Shown here one piece after another: positions 46,805 to 54,399 of a stretch of 54,399 nucleotides of DNA. Every line of letters begins with the position of its first letter. Within the stretch, counting starts at the first letter, position 1. The translations under genes and the position numbers were made by a program. Source of the stretch: an uncultured Succinivibrionaceae bacterium. GTDB lineage: Bacteria > Pseudomonadota > Gammaproteobacteria > Enterobacterales > Succinivibrionaceae. The notes under the pieces are model-generated. The model made no database searches. It had not been told where the DNA came from and saw only the letters and a list, made by a program, of their open reading frames with translations. The DNA lies in NCBI GenBank assembly GCA_944389865.1, contig CALXNX010000011.1:1-54399 (forward strand), given 5' to 3'.

Positions 46805-46818
46805 AAGAGAACAGATTT

Positions 46819-47310
46819 ATGGAACAGACTCCGATGACTCCGCGGGGCGAGCAGCTGCTGCGTCAAGAGTTAGAGCGTTTAAAGACCGTAGAGCGTCCGC
46901 GTATTGTGGCCGCTATCGCTGAGGCCCGCAGCCACGGCGATCTGAGCGAAAATGCCGAATACGATGCTGCCAAAGAAGAGCAGGGCTTATGCGAGGCCCG
47001 CATTAAGGATATTGAGAGCAAGCTGGCCAGCGCCAATGTGATCGATGTGACTAAGTTGAGGCCCGCTGCCGGTCAGTCTAAGAAGGTGGTGTTCGGCTGC
47101 ACTGTCACCGTGCTCAATGTCGATACGGACAAAGAGATCACCTATAAGATCGTAGGCGAGGACGAGGCCGACATCACGCATAACCTCATTTCCTACAAGA
47201 CTCCGATTGCCAAGGGCTTTTTAGGCAAGGTGGAGGATGACGAAGTGACCATCAGCATTCCTAAAGGACAGGTCACCTACGACATCATCAAGGTTGAGTA
47301 CATCAGCTGA
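46819..47310 (+). CDS. greA: Transcription elongation factor GreA
   Basis: Binds the secondary channel of RNA polymerase and triggers transcript cleavage in backtracked complexes. The 163-residue protein has the N-terminal coiled coil with the tip residues in [12 protein letters not shown] near 37-48 (the Asp and Glu coordinate catalytic magnesium), and the C-terminal FKBP-like domain with N-L-I-S near 119 and S-P/T-P-I-A near 125. Length equals E. coli GreA (158). AAGAGAAC precedes the ATG directly after a terminator. Confidence 0.97.
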   Translation: MEQTPMTPRGEQLLRQELERLKTVERPRIVAAIAEARSHGDLSENAEYDAAKEEQGLCEARIKDIESKLASANVIDVTKLRPAAGQSKKVVFGCTVTVLNVDTDKEITYKIVGEDEADITHNLISYKTPIAKGFLGKVEDDEVTISIPKGQVTYDIIKVEYIS

Positions 47311-47428
47311 AGCTTTAAGACCTGATCCCCGCGCGCTCTGCTTTTTCATCGCTTATTGACGCTGCGCCATCGCAGGGGATTAATGCGGCTGGATAACAGG
47401 GAGACGCGAGGAAAGGGGGAAAGTAAGG

Positions 47429-47767
47429 ATGAGCAGACATTATTTAAGCCGCGCCGGCGCAGCTGTTTTGAGTGCAGTGCTGCTGTCAGCAGGCAGCAGC
47501 GCCGCACAGGCAGGCTCGGTCAGCAGCAGCTGCACCTTCAACGGCGTGCCGCTGTACGGCAAGGTGCAGATCGTGGATCATTTTCCTGATTTTAAGATCC
47601 AGAAAACCGCGCATTTCCCTGATCTTAAAGTGCAGTGGGTGAAGAATTTTCCCGCTGACTGCGGCCAATGGCAGCTGGTGGACAGCTTCCCGGATTTTAC
47701 CGTGCAGTTCGTAGATCATTTCCCGGACTTTAAGATCCAGGAAGTAAGCCGCTTCCCCGGGCTCTGA
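47429..47767 (+). CDS. Small secreted repeat protein, probable 7(1) septoil-knot family
   Basis: A 112-residue protein with a signal peptide (cleavage likely after A-Q-A at 28). The mature part is built of short strands around an F-P motif: Phe at 52, 63, 74, 87, 98 and 109, spacing 11, 11, 13, 11, 11. Typical units are V-D-H-F-P-D-F-K-I-Q. Two Cys (35 and 78) could form one disulfide. I believe this is the family annotated as '7(1) septoil knot', small proteins predicted and shown in one case to form a seven-crossing knot, but I recall this from memory. Function unknown. It interrupts the usual greA-yhbY neighbourhood and has its own terminator. Confidence 0.75.
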   Translation: MSRHYLSRAGAAVLSAVLLSAGSSAAQAGSVSSSCTFNGVPLYGKVQIVDHFPDFKIQKTAHFPDLKVQWVKNFPADCGQWQLVDSFPDFTVQFVDHFPDFKIQEVSRFPGL

Positions 47768-47768
47768 A

Positions 47769-47798
47769 TAAAAAAGCCGTCGCACAGGACGGCATTTT
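47769..47798. terminator. Bidirectional terminator
   Basis: A 6-bp stem (47776-47781 with 47788-47793) flanked by an A-run on the left and ATTTTG on the right. It can end both the small secreted-protein gene (+) and yhbY (-). Confidence 0.7.
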
Positions 47799-47822
47799 GA
47801 AAAACAGACGATTTAGAGCAGA

Positions 47823-48113
47823 TCAGCGCGGCAGAATAAAGCGGCTGTCTTCTTTTTTCTGCCGGAACAGCACGGCCACGCGCCCGATCAGCTGCACTAA
47901 TTCAGCATTAACCGCAGCAGCGAGCTCTTCGGCCTGCTCCTTGCGGGCATCTCCGGCGTTTACGCGTACTTTAAGCAGCTCGTGATGATCAAGCGAGCTG
48001 TTAAGCTCCTTAATGACGCCCTCTGTGATGCCGTCATTGCCCAGCATGACGACCGGATTTAAGCTGTGCGCCTGTCCTTTTAAAAATTGGCGCTGACGGG
48101 AATTTAACGGCAT
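47823..48113 (-). CDS. yhbY: Ribosome assembly RNA-binding protein YhbY (CRM domain)
   Basis: Small RNA-binding protein associated with the pre-50S ribosomal subunit. The 96-residue product is a single CRM domain: L-K-G-Q-A-H-S-L-N-P-V-V-M-L-G-N-D-G-I-T near 11-30 (the G-x-x-G-type RNA-binding loop), E-L-L-K-V-R-V near 45 and I-G-R-V-A-V-L-F-R near 76-84. Same length as E. coli YhbY (97). It is divergent from rlmE, as in E. coli. Confidence 0.93.
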   Translation of the reverse strand: MPLNSRQRQFLKGQAHSLNPVVMLGNDGITEGVIKELNSSLDHHELLKVRVNAGDARKEQAEELAAAVNAELVQLIGRVAVLFRQKKEDSRFILPR

Positions 48114-48200
48114 AAAGCGCTCTTATTTCCTCTTATCAATGGTGTAAAGTGATGAAAAATTGCACCAGACCTTGATTTATGAACTCAAGGCCTTATTTTG

Positions 48201-48229
48201 TCATTATAACAGATGCGCTCTTGTATAAT
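48201..48229 (+). promoter_or_regulatory. Candidate promoter of rlmE-ftsH
   Basis: A perfect TATAAT at 48224-48229 lies 64 bases before the rlmE start. The best -35 at 17-base spacing is TCATTA (48201-48206), a weak match. A heat-shock-type promoter like that of E. coli rlmE-ftsH was looked for and not convincingly found. Confidence 0.45.
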
Positions 48230-48292
48230 GGTGCACTGAAACTCCGGCCCTTGTGATGCCGGAAAGCTCAGCATACTTAATAGGAAGATATT

Positions 48293-48985
48293 TTGCCCGC
48301 AAAGAAAAGGTCGGCCAGTTCTACCCGCTGGCTGCAGGAGCATTTCAGCGATCCTTACGTTAAGGCAGCTCAAAAGCAGGGCCTGCGCTCGCGCGCCAGC
48401 TTTAAATTGGACGAGCTGCAGGTAAAGGACAAGCTCATTCGCCCGGGCTTTAAAGTAGTCGATTTAGGCGCTGCTCCCGGCGGCTGGTCTGATTTGGCCC
48501 GCAAATGCGTCGGCGATCAGGGGCAGGTTATCGCCTGCGACATCCTGCCCATGCGCGCCATCCCCGGCGTGACTTTTTTACAGGGCGATTTTCGCGACAA
48601 CGCAGTCTTTGACCAGCTCTACGCCTTAATCGGCGGCGGCGCGGATGTAGTGCTCTCCGATATGGCCCCCAATATGTCGGGCACCAAGGCCATCGATCAG
48701 CCCCGGGCCATGCTTTTGGCTGAGCTCGCTTTAGACATGGCCCGCCGCGTGCTTAAAATCGGTGGCTCTTTTGTGGTTAAGGTCTTTACCGGCCAGGGGT
48801 CGCAGGAGTTTCTGGCGGAACTTAAGAAGGATTTCACCGCCGTGAAGGTCAGAAAGCCCGCAGCCTCGCGCGATCGCTCGGCGGAGGTGTATATGGTCGC
48901 TGTCGGCTTTAAGGGCCATCCCTTAAGCGGCATCGCCCCCGGCGCTGAAGATCTGACGGTGTCAGCAGATTTCTTGGAAAATTAG
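48293..48985 (+). CDS. rlmE: 23S rRNA (uridine-2552 2'-O)-methyltransferase
   Basis: Methylates U2552 in the ribosomal A loop, a late step of 50S assembly. The 230-residue protein starts at TTG (N-terminus [13 protein letters not shown] as in E. coli), preceded by AGGAAG. It has the SAM-binding motif [12 protein letters not shown] near 57-68, D-M-A-P-N-M-S-G-T near 122 and G-G-S-F-V-V-K-V-F near 157, giving the K-D-K-E-type catalytic set. Length is a little above E. coli RlmE (209). It lies eight bases before ftsH, the usual pair. Confidence 0.96.
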   Translation: MPAKKRSASSTRWLQEHFSDPYVKAAQKQGLRSRASFKLDELQVKDKLIRPGFKVVDLGAAPGGWSDLARKCVGDQGQVIACDILPMRAIPGVTFLQGDFRDNAVFDQLYALIGGGADVVLSDMAPNMSGTKAIDQPRAMLLAELALDMARRVLKIGGSFVVKVFTGQGSQEFLAELKKDFTAVKVRKPAASRDRSAEVYMVAVGFKGHPLSGIAPGAEDLTVSADFLEN

Positions 48986-48993
48986 GAAAGGCA

Positions 48994-51030
48994 ATGGCAA
49001 AAAACCTTATTTTATGGCTGGTAATTGCAGTGATCCTGATGTCGCTGTTTGAAAATTTTAATACCAGCGATAACACAGGCCGCACTATGGACTACACCAC
49101 CTTTGTGCAGCAGGTCCAATCGGATCAGGTGCAGGAAGTGGTGTTCAACGGGCAGGTCATCAACGGCATTATGCGCACCGGTGAGCAGTTCACTACCGTG
49201 ATGCCGATTCATGACGGCGAGATCTTAAACAGCCTGCTCTCGCACGGCGTCCGCGCCTCAGGCACGCGTCCGGAGGAGCCTTCGATGCTGATGTCCATCC
49301 TGGTGTCCTGGTTCCCGATGCTGCTGCTCATCGGCGTGTGGATTTTCTTTATGCGTCAGATGCAGGGCGGCGGCAAGGGCAATCCGCTCTCTTTCGGCAA
49401 GAGCAAGGCCAAACTTTTAAGTGAAAATCAGGTCAAAACCACCTTTGCTGATGTGGCCGGCTGTGATGAGGCCAAAGAGGATGTCGAGGAGCTGGTGGAT
49501 TTCTTAAAAGATCCGTCAAAGTACTCCAAGCTGGGCGGCCGCATTCCGCGCGGCGTCTTAATGGTAGGTCCTCCGGGTACCGGCAAGACCCTGCTGGCCC
49601 GCGCTATTGCCGGCGAGGCCAAGGTGCCGTTCTTCTCAATTTCAGGCTCTGACTTCGTTGAAATGTTCGTAGGCGTGGGCGCTTCCCGCGTGCGCGATAT
49701 GTTCCAGACGGCCAAGAAGAACGCTCCGTGCATCATCTTCATCGACGAAATCGATGCCGTGGGCCGCAAGCGCGGCGCCGGCTTAGGCGGCGGACATGAT
49801 GAGCGCGAACAGACCTTAAATCAGCTCTTAGTCGAAATGGACGGCTTTGAGGGCTTTGAGGCGGTGATCGTCATCGCTGCCACCAACCGTCCGGATGTGC
49901 TCGATCCGGCGCTGCTGCGCCCGGGCCGCTTTGACCGCCAGGTGGTAGTCGGTCTGCCGGATGTGCGCGGCCGCGAGCAGATTTTAAAAGTTCACATGCG
50001 CAAGGTGCCGCTCTCTGCCGATGTTGATCCGGCAGTACTGGCCCGCGGTACGCCGGGCTTCTCGGGCGCAGAGCTGGCCAACCTGGTAAATGAGGCTGCT
50101 TTAGCTGCCGCGCGCGCCAACCTGCGCACCGTCACCATGCACGAGTTTGAACTGGCCAAAGACAAGCTCTTAATGGGTGCGGAGCGCCGCTCCATGGCCA
50201 TGACCGAGCATGAGCGCATCAACACGGCCTATCACGAGTCCGGCCACACCATTGTGGGCCGCTTAATGCCTGATCACGATCCGGTCTACAAGGTTTCGAT
50301 TATTCCGCGCGGCCGCGCCCTGGGCGTGACTATGTATCTGCCCGAGCAGGATCGCTACTCGCAGTCCAAGCAGTATCTGCTGTCCAACATCTGCACGCTC
50401 TTTGCCGGCCGTATTGCTGAAGGCCTGATGTTCGGCGATGATGCGGTGACTACCGGCGCATCCAATGATATTGAGCGCGCTACCGACATTGCCCGCAAGA
50501 TGGTAACCCGCTGGGGCATGAGCAAACGTCTGCCGCCGATGCAGTTTGATCAGGACAATGAAAAGGCCCTGTATTTAGGCGGCGGCACCACGCAGACCAT
50601 GTCTATTTCCGATAAGACTGCTCTCATCATCGATGAGGAAGTCTCGGAGATCGTTAACTCCTGCTATGCGCGCGCTAAGGAAATTCTGGAGCAGAATAAG
50701 GACATCCTGGAGGCCATGAAGGATGCGCTGCTCAAATATGAGACGCTCGATGCCGAGCAGATAGACGATCTGATGGCCCGCCGTCCGTGCCGCGCTCCTG
50801 CCGTCTATACCGCCGATCCGAATAATCGCGCTGACAGCGGTACCGGCAGTACGCCGCAGCAGCCTGCACAGCCGCAGACTCAGTCTGAGCCGCCGACGCA
50901 GCCTGAACCGCCTAAGCCAGAGCCTTCGCAGCAGGAACCGCAGAGTAATCGCCCGTACGGTCCTTTTGTGGAGCAGGCCAAGCGCCAGGAACAGGAAGAG
51001 CAGCAGAAGAACGACGGAGAAAATAAGTAA
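48994..51030 (+). CDS. ftsH: ATP-dependent zinc metalloprotease FtsH
   Basis: Membrane-anchored AAA+ protease for misassembled membrane proteins and regulators such as sigma-32 and LpxC. The 678-residue protein has two membrane segments (about 5-20 and 100-125) around a small periplasmic domain, Walker [10 protein letters not shown] near 194-202, Walker [10 protein letters not shown] near 249, the second region of homology with R-P-G-R-F-D-R-Q near 309, and the zinc site H-E-S-G-H near 415. A Pro/Gln/Glu-rich tail of about 70 residues extends it beyond E. coli FtsH (644). Confidence 0.97.
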   Translation: MAKNLILWLVIAVILMSLFENFNTSDNTGRTMDYTTFVQQVQSDQVQEVVFNGQVINGIMRTGEQFTTVMPIHDGEILNSLLSHGVRASGTRPEEPSMLMSILVSWFPMLLLIGVWIFFMRQMQGGGKGNPLSFGKSKAKLLSENQVKTTFADVAGCDEAKEDVEELVDFLKDPSKYSKLGGRIPRGVLMVGPPGTGKTLLARAIAGEAKVPFFSISGSDFVEMFVGVGASRVRDMFQTAKKNAPCIIFIDEIDAVGRKRGAGLGGGHDEREQTLNQLLVEMDGFEGFEAVIVIAATNRPDVLDPALLRPGRFDRQVVVGLPDVRGREQILKVHMRKVPLSADVDPAVLARGTPGFSGAELANLVNEAALAAARANLRTVTMHEFELAKDKLLMGAERRSMAMTEHERINTAYHESGHTIVGRLMPDHDPVYKVSIIPRGRALGVTMYLPEQDRYSQSKQYLLSNICTLFAGRIAEGLMFGDDAVTTGASNDIERATDIARKMVTRWGMSKRLPPMQFDQDNEKALYLGGGTTQTMSISDKTALIIDEEVSEIVNSCYARAKEILEQNKDILEAMKDALLKYETLDAEQIDDLMARRPCRAPAVYTADPNNRADSGTGSTPQQPAQPQTQSEPPTQPEPPKPEPSQQEPQSNRPYGPFVEQAKRQEQEEQQKNDGENK

Positions 51031-51048
51031 AGTCCGTCTTTAAGCTGC

Positions 51049-51093
51049 GCCCGCAGTTAAGCCGGGAAGACTTGGTTTACCTGCGGGCATTTT
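51049..51093 (+). terminator. Terminator after ftsH
   Basis: An 8-bp stem (51049-51056 with 51081-51088) closes a 24-base loop with some inner pairing, followed by ATTTTTG. It lies 18 bases after ftsH and separates it from the folP-like gene. Confidence 0.65.
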
Positions 51094-51242
51094 TGTGCCT
51101 GCAGATCTTCGCTTTAAGTCACAGCTTTAGGCGCCTGCGGCACAGTTTTCGCGCTGCGTCTGCTTTGGGCTGTTACAATAAGCTCGGACGCTTCTGCAGG
51201 CGCTGTCCTGCTTTTTACCAGATAAGGGCACAAGAATATTTT

Positions 51243-52070
51243 ATGAAGCTGAGATTGAAAAACGGCGTGACCGAGATGGACAGCCCCGCCATCATGGGGA
51301 CCTTTGATCTAAGAGCGGTGCAGGATATTGTTCCGGGCGCCCGCGAGATCCAGGAATTAGGCGCAACCTTTATTGAACTGGGCCTCAGCGCTCCGGAGGG
51401 CTTTGCCGCAGCGGCAGATGAACTTGCTCTCATCATTCCTCAGCTTAAGGCCTTAAAGGCCGCTCCTGAAATTAAGCTTTTAGCGGCGGTGACTACCGTG
51501 CACCCGGAGGTGATGAAAGCGGCAGCTGAGGCCGGCTGCGACATCATCATCGATCCCAATGCGCTGCGCGCGCCCGGAGCCATCGAGACCATCGCTGAAT
51601 TAAAGCTCCCCGTGTGCCTGTGCTTTGATCAACACACTGAATTTGAAGAGGATACCGATCCGACAGGTGCGGTCTCCGAGTTTTTATACGAGCGCATTGA
51701 TGCCTGCCTGAACGCTAAGATCCCGCGCTCGGCCATTCTTATCGATCCCACCATCGGCATGCGCGCCCCGATTGAATACCGCTTAAAGATGATGGGCCGG
51801 CTGCATACCTTCAAGAGCTTTGCGCTGCCGCTGACCGCTGCAGTGCCGCGGCTGATCCCGCAGAGCGATCCGTTCTTAAGTGCCAACCTGTCTGCAGCCG
51901 TCGCTTTGACCATTTTTGGCGTGGACTCCGGGGTTAATATCGTGCGCACTACGCAGGTAGGCGAGCTGGCCTTAGCTTTAGATACCTGGCAGGCCTGTAC
52001 CAAGAGCGCGCGGCCTTTCCGGCTGTCCAAGCTTATCGTCAAGCGTTTTTTGCGCAAGAAGAAGGATTAG
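51243..52070 (+). CDS. folP: Dihydropteroate synthase homologue lacking active-site loops
   Basis: Sits exactly where folP does (ftsH-folP-glmM) and aligns along the TIM barrel, but 275 residues keep few catalytic residues. The first loop (E. coli N-V-T-P-D-S-F-S-D-G-G) is deleted after M-G-T-F-D-L. S-T-R-P-G becomes S-A-P-E-G, V-D-T-S-K-P-E-V becomes V-T-T-V-H-P-E-V (83-90), I-N-D becomes I-I-D, and the S-R-K loop becomes P-R-L with the key Lys now Leu204. Asp168 (D-P) and Arg235 are kept. It is open and well kept, so selected for something, but normal DHPS activity is doubtful. I start at ATG 51243, matching family length; an upstream Met at 51072 lies in the terminator region. Confidence 0.8.
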   Translation: MKLRLKNGVTEMDSPAIMGTFDLRAVQDIVPGAREIQELGATFIELGLSAPEGFAAAADELALIIPQLKALKAAPEIKLLAAVTTVHPEVMKAAAEAGCDIIIDPNALRAPGAIETIAELKLPVCLCFDQHTEFEEDTDPTGAVSEFLYERIDACLNAKIPRSAILIDPTIGMRAPIEYRLKMMGRLHTFKSFALPLTAAVPRLIPQSDPFLSANLSAAVALTIFGVDSGVNIVRTTQVGELALALDTWQACTKSARPFRLSKLIVKRFLRKKKD

Positions 52071-52076
52071 GGCCGG

Positions 52077-52082
52077 TATAAT
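52077..52082 (+). promoter_or_regulatory. Possible -10 box for glmM
   Basis: A perfect TATAAT stands six bases after the folP-like stop and 44 bases before the glmM start. No good -35 is seen at 16-18 bases, so this is tentative. Confidence 0.35.
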
Positions 52083-52125
52083 ACCCCCCGACTTTTACTG
52101 CGATATTTTGGCATGAGGTTTTTAA

Positions 52126-53484
52126 GTGAGCGATTTTAAGCGCAGATATTTCGGCACTGACGGCGTGCGCGGGCGCGTCGGCGTCTATCCGATTACTCCG
52201 GATTTTGTTTTGAAGCTGGGCATGGCCGCCGGCAAGGTGTTATCCCGCGGTCAGGGCGGGCGCGTCATTATTGGCAAGGATACCCGTTTGTCAGGCTATA
52301 TGCTGGAGGCAGCCTTAGAGTCAGGCTTCAGCGCCGCCGGCATCTCAACCGTTCTGTTAGGACCGATGCCCACTCCGGCCATCTCCTATTTGACTAAAGC
52401 CTTCCGCGCGGACCTGGGGGTGGTGATTTCCGCCTCGCACAATCCGTATTACGACAACGGCATTAAGTTCTTCTCGGCGGAAGGCACTAAGCTGCCCGAT
52501 GAGATTGAATATGAAATTGAGCAGGAGCTTGATAAGGAAGTGACCTTAAGCGATCCCGCCGCCTTAGGACGCGCTTACCGTCAGGACGATGCTCCGGGGC
52601 GCTACGTCGAGTTCTGCAAGAGCACCTTCTCGGGTCGGCTGTCCTTAGAGGGCCTGAAGATTGTGCTCGACTGCGCCAACGGCGCGACCTATCATGTCGC
52701 CCCCCTGGTGTTTAAGGAATTAGGCGCACAGGTCATCACCATCGGCACTGCCCCCAACGGTGTCAATATTAATGACGGCGTGGGATCGACCCACCCTGAG
52801 GCCTTAATTGCCAAGGTGCTGGCTGAAAAGGCCGACTTAGGCATCGCCTTTGACGGCGACGGCGATCGCGTCATGATGGCAGACAGCACAGGCACTCTCT
52901 TAGACGGTGACGCGCTTTTATACATTATTGCGGCCGACAGGCAGGAGCAGGGCAAGCTGCACGGCGGCGTGGTAGGGACTTTAATGTCGAATCTGGGCTT
53001 GGAGCTGGCCTTAAAGGAGCGGCAGATTGATTTTGTGCGCTCGAAGGTAGGTGATCGCTACGTCATGGAATCCCTCCTTGAAAAGGGCTGGCATTTGGGC
53101 GGCGAGAACAGCGGACACATCATCTGCTTGGACTACGTCTCCACCGGCGACGGCATTGTCTCGGCGCTGCAGGTCTTAAAGGCTGCGCTGCGCCAAGGCA
53201 GGACCTTGGCCGAGCTCACCGCCCCGCTGCAGATGCTGCCGCAGGAACTCATCAACATCCGCCTCACCGCCGGCTTCGATGCCCTGACCGATCCCAAGGT
53301 CAAGGCGGAAGTGCAGGCCGTGGAAGCCGAGCTGGGCGCTAAGGGCCGCGTGCTCCTGCGCAAGTCCGGCACGGAGCCTTTAATCCGCGTGATGGTTGAA
53401 GGCGAGGATCGCAAGTTAGTGCATCATTATGCCCAGCGCATTGCTGACGTTATCCGCAAGCAGGCGGAAGAAGAGCAGGGCTGA
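52126..53484 (+). CDS. glmM: Phosphoglucosamine mutase
   Basis: Converts glucosamine-6-phosphate to the 1-phosphate on the way to UDP-GlcNAc for peptidoglycan and LPS. The 452-residue protein starts at GTG with [16 protein letters not shown], has the phosphoserine site [13 protein letters not shown] near 99-111, the metal loop D-G-D-G-D-R near 243-248, G-G-E-N-S-G-H near 325 and the phosphate-binding [11 protein letters not shown] near 408. Length matches E. coli GlmM (445). Confidence 0.97.
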   Translation: MSDFKRRYFGTDGVRGRVGVYPITPDFVLKLGMAAGKVLSRGQGGRVIIGKDTRLSGYMLEAALESGFSAAGISTVLLGPMPTPAISYLTKAFRADLGVVISASHNPYYDNGIKFFSAEGTKLPDEIEYEIEQELDKEVTLSDPAALGRAYRQDDAPGRYVEFCKSTFSGRLSLEGLKIVLDCANGATYHVAPLVFKELGAQVITIGTAPNGVNINDGVGSTHPEALIAKVLAEKADLGIAFDGDGDRVMMADSTGTLLDGDALLYIIAADRQEQGKLHGGVVGTLMSNLGLELALKERQIDFVRSKVGDRYVMESLLEKGWHLGGENSGHIICLDYVSTGDGIVSALQVLKAALRQGRTLAELTAPLQMLPQELINIRLTAGFDALTDPKVKAEVQAVEAELGAKGRVLLRKSGTEPLIRVMVEGEDRKLVHHYAQRIADVIRKQAEEEQG

Positions 53485-53491
53485 TGGCCTC

Positions 53492-53986
53492 ATGAGCCGC
53501 CATGACAACATGGCGGCCATCAAAAGCACTGATACCGGGCCTGAGCTCAAGCTGCGCAAAGAGCTGTTCTCCTTAGGTTTTCGCTATCGCCTCTACTGCC
53601 GCGATCTACCGGGAAAGCCTGATCTGGTCTTTAGATCCCGGAGAGCCGTCATTTTCGTCAACGGCTGTTTCTGGCATCATCATGAGGGGTGCGCACGCGC
53701 CTACACTCCCAAATCGCATCAGGATTTCTGGATCCCCAAAATCAAGCGTAATGTGGAACGTGATCATGAGCACGCCGCAGCGCTGCTGACTATGGGCTGG
53801 CGCGTGCTGGTGGTGTGGGAGTGTGCGCTCAAAACGCGCACTTATCAGGATGCTGCCGCAGCGGCCGCGCAGTGGCTTGACAGCAGTGATCCGTACGCAG
53901 AAGTGACGCTGGAACGCGGCACGCCGGTACTGCGTCTGCTGAAGTTACCTGAAAAAGAAGATGCTGCTCAGCATTATGGCGGTTAA
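53492..53986 (+). CDS. vsr: Very short patch repair endonuclease Vsr
   Basis: Nicks DNA 5' of T in T:G mismatches that arise when 5-methylcytosine deaminates. The 164-residue protein has the family's opening (M-A-A-I-K-S-T-D-T-G-P-E-L near 7), then L-P-G-K-P-D-L-V-F with the metal-binding Asp near 49, V-N-G-C-F-W-H-H-H-E-G-C near 61-72 (zinc and catalytic residues), and W-R-V-L-V-V-W-E-C near 109. The ATG at 53492 lies seven bases after glmM; a Met at 53510 is also possible. In E. coli vsr overlaps dcm, but no cytosine methyltransferase is visible in the remaining 400 bases. Confidence 0.93.
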   Translation: MSRHDNMAAIKSTDTGPELKLRKELFSLGFRYRLYCRDLPGKPDLVFRSRRAVIFVNGCFWHHHEGCARAYTPKSHQDFWIPKIKRNVERDHEHAAALLTMGWRVLVVWECALKTRTYQDAAAAAAQWLDSSDPYAEVTLERGTPVLRLLKLPEKEDAAQHYGG

Positions 53987-54246
53987 GAGCTGTTGCTGCA
54001 GGCGCAGAAATCCGGCAGATCTTTATCAAAGGCAAATCCCAACAGCCAGATCTCTATCTCATTGCCGTCTTCGTCTTTATCAACTTTATCTGTTTTCTGC
54101 AGATACGGATAATGGCACCCAAAGTTATCGAGCATTTCCTGCGTGATCATGCTGAGGCGATCTGTATCTGCGGATGTGTCAGTAACGGGTTTAACAGTAT
54201 GATGCCAGAAGTCCCCATCCTCTTCCAGGGTGGGGATGAATGGCAT
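53983..54246 (-). CDS. Small acidic protein of unknown function
   Basis: An 87-residue open frame rich in Asp/Glu, starting M-P-F-I-P-T-L-E-E-D-G-D-F-W-H and ending with two Cys in F-C-A-C. It overlaps the vsr 3' end by four bases, tail to tail. A promoter-like pair lies upstream, but AGG directly before the ATG is too close to be a good ribosome-binding site. An in-frame stop upstream limits extension. I do not recognise the family, and it could be a remnant. Confidence 0.4.
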   Translation of the reverse strand: MPFIPTLEEDGDFWHHTVKPVTDTSADTDRLSMITQEMLDNFGCHYPYLQKTDKVDKDEDGNEIEIWLLGFAFDKDLPDFCACSNSS

Positions 54247-54281
54247 CCTGACATATTGCGTTTTGCTTGGGTTCAGCGTAC

Positions 54282-54310
54282 ATTATTGAGTATGAGAACA
54301 GACAGAGCAA
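54282..54310 (-). promoter_or_regulatory. Candidate promoter for the small acidic ORF
   Basis: On the minus strand TTGCTC and AATAAT are separated by 17 bases (plus-strand 54305-54310 and 54282-54287), 36 bases before the ATG at 54246. Confidence 0.4.
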
Positions 54311-54399
54311 TAAGGAAAACTCGATAACAGCAATCATTCCATTCCGGCTGTATTACCATTTGATTTAGGTCATAAAACATCGGCGTAAAGTCATAATGG

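Noticed and set aside
51072-51242. 57-residue N-terminal extension of the folP-like protein
   Set aside because: It runs through the ftsH terminator, is Arg/Cys/Phe-rich and has no match to the family; the start at 51243 fits.
53429-53491. Upstream extension of vsr into glmM
   Set aside because: Would overlap glmM in another frame; family start is near 53492-53510.

Overview
The window looks like a chromosomal segment of a gammaproteobacterium with a moderately high GC content. Several gene orders are those of the enteric/Aeromonadales lineage: mltG-tmk-holB, ftsK-lolA-rarA-serS, cvpA-purF, grpE-dnaK-dnaJ, greA/yhbY/rlmE-ftsH-folP-glmM, and a membrane-anchored frdABCD. Together with many lineage-specific, diverged proteins this suggests a fumarate-respiring, succinate-forming anaerobe such as a member of the Succinivibrionaceae. 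The genus is inference, not proven here.

Layout. 1-344: tail and hairpin of what looks like an IS200/IS605-type element. 345-3221: valS (-). 3535-8824: mltG, tmk, holB, lptF, lptG (+), packed, with lptF/lptG overlapping their upstream neighbours. 8825-9911: a 1.1 kb gap with no credible gene. 9912-11647: tRNA-Leu(CAA) and an alanine/glycine:cation symporter (-). 12036-15538: a membrane diguanylate cyclase (+), a DedA protein and trmL (-). 15809-26913: a + strand block of ftsK, a degenerate second FtsK-like protein, lolA, rarA, serS, cvpA, purF. 27230-29392: a GNAT protein, a tRNA-Val(GAC)/tRNA-Val(CAC) pair, an intergenic region with repeats and a second IS605-like end, and a lone divergent Hfq-like gene. 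29437-33489: a HAD phosphatase (-), an unusual flavoprotein, rdgB and hemW (+). 33577-40955: pyk, frdDCBA and trpGE (-), the last preceded by a complete trp attenuator with a leader peptide. 41286-42416: a lipoprotein and bamE (-). 42592-47767: grpE, dnaK, dnaJ, greA and a small repeat-built secreted protein (+). 47823-53986: yhbY (-), then rlmE, ftsH, a folP-like gene, glmM and vsr (+). The window ends in a small unrecognised acidic ORF (-).

Most genes are housekeeping: translation (valS, serS, tRNAs, trmL, rlmE), replication and division (tmk, holB, ftsK, rarA), envelope biogenesis (mltG, lptFG, lolA, bamE, glmM), proteostasis (grpE-dnaK-dnaJ under heat-shock-type promoters, ftsH), and anaerobic energy metabolism (frdABCD, pyk).

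The striking feature is a series of family members that sit in canonical loci but have lost canonical catalytic residues. These are an FtsK paralogue with both Walker motifs erased next to intact ftsK, a dihydropteroate-synthase homologue in the folP position with its signature loops gone, a dihydrolipoyl-dehydrogenase-like flavoprotein without its redox cysteines, and an Hfq with altered RNA-binding residues. The FtsK pair is the best candidate for an undescribed system. All functional statements come from reading the sequence and family knowledge; no database search was run.
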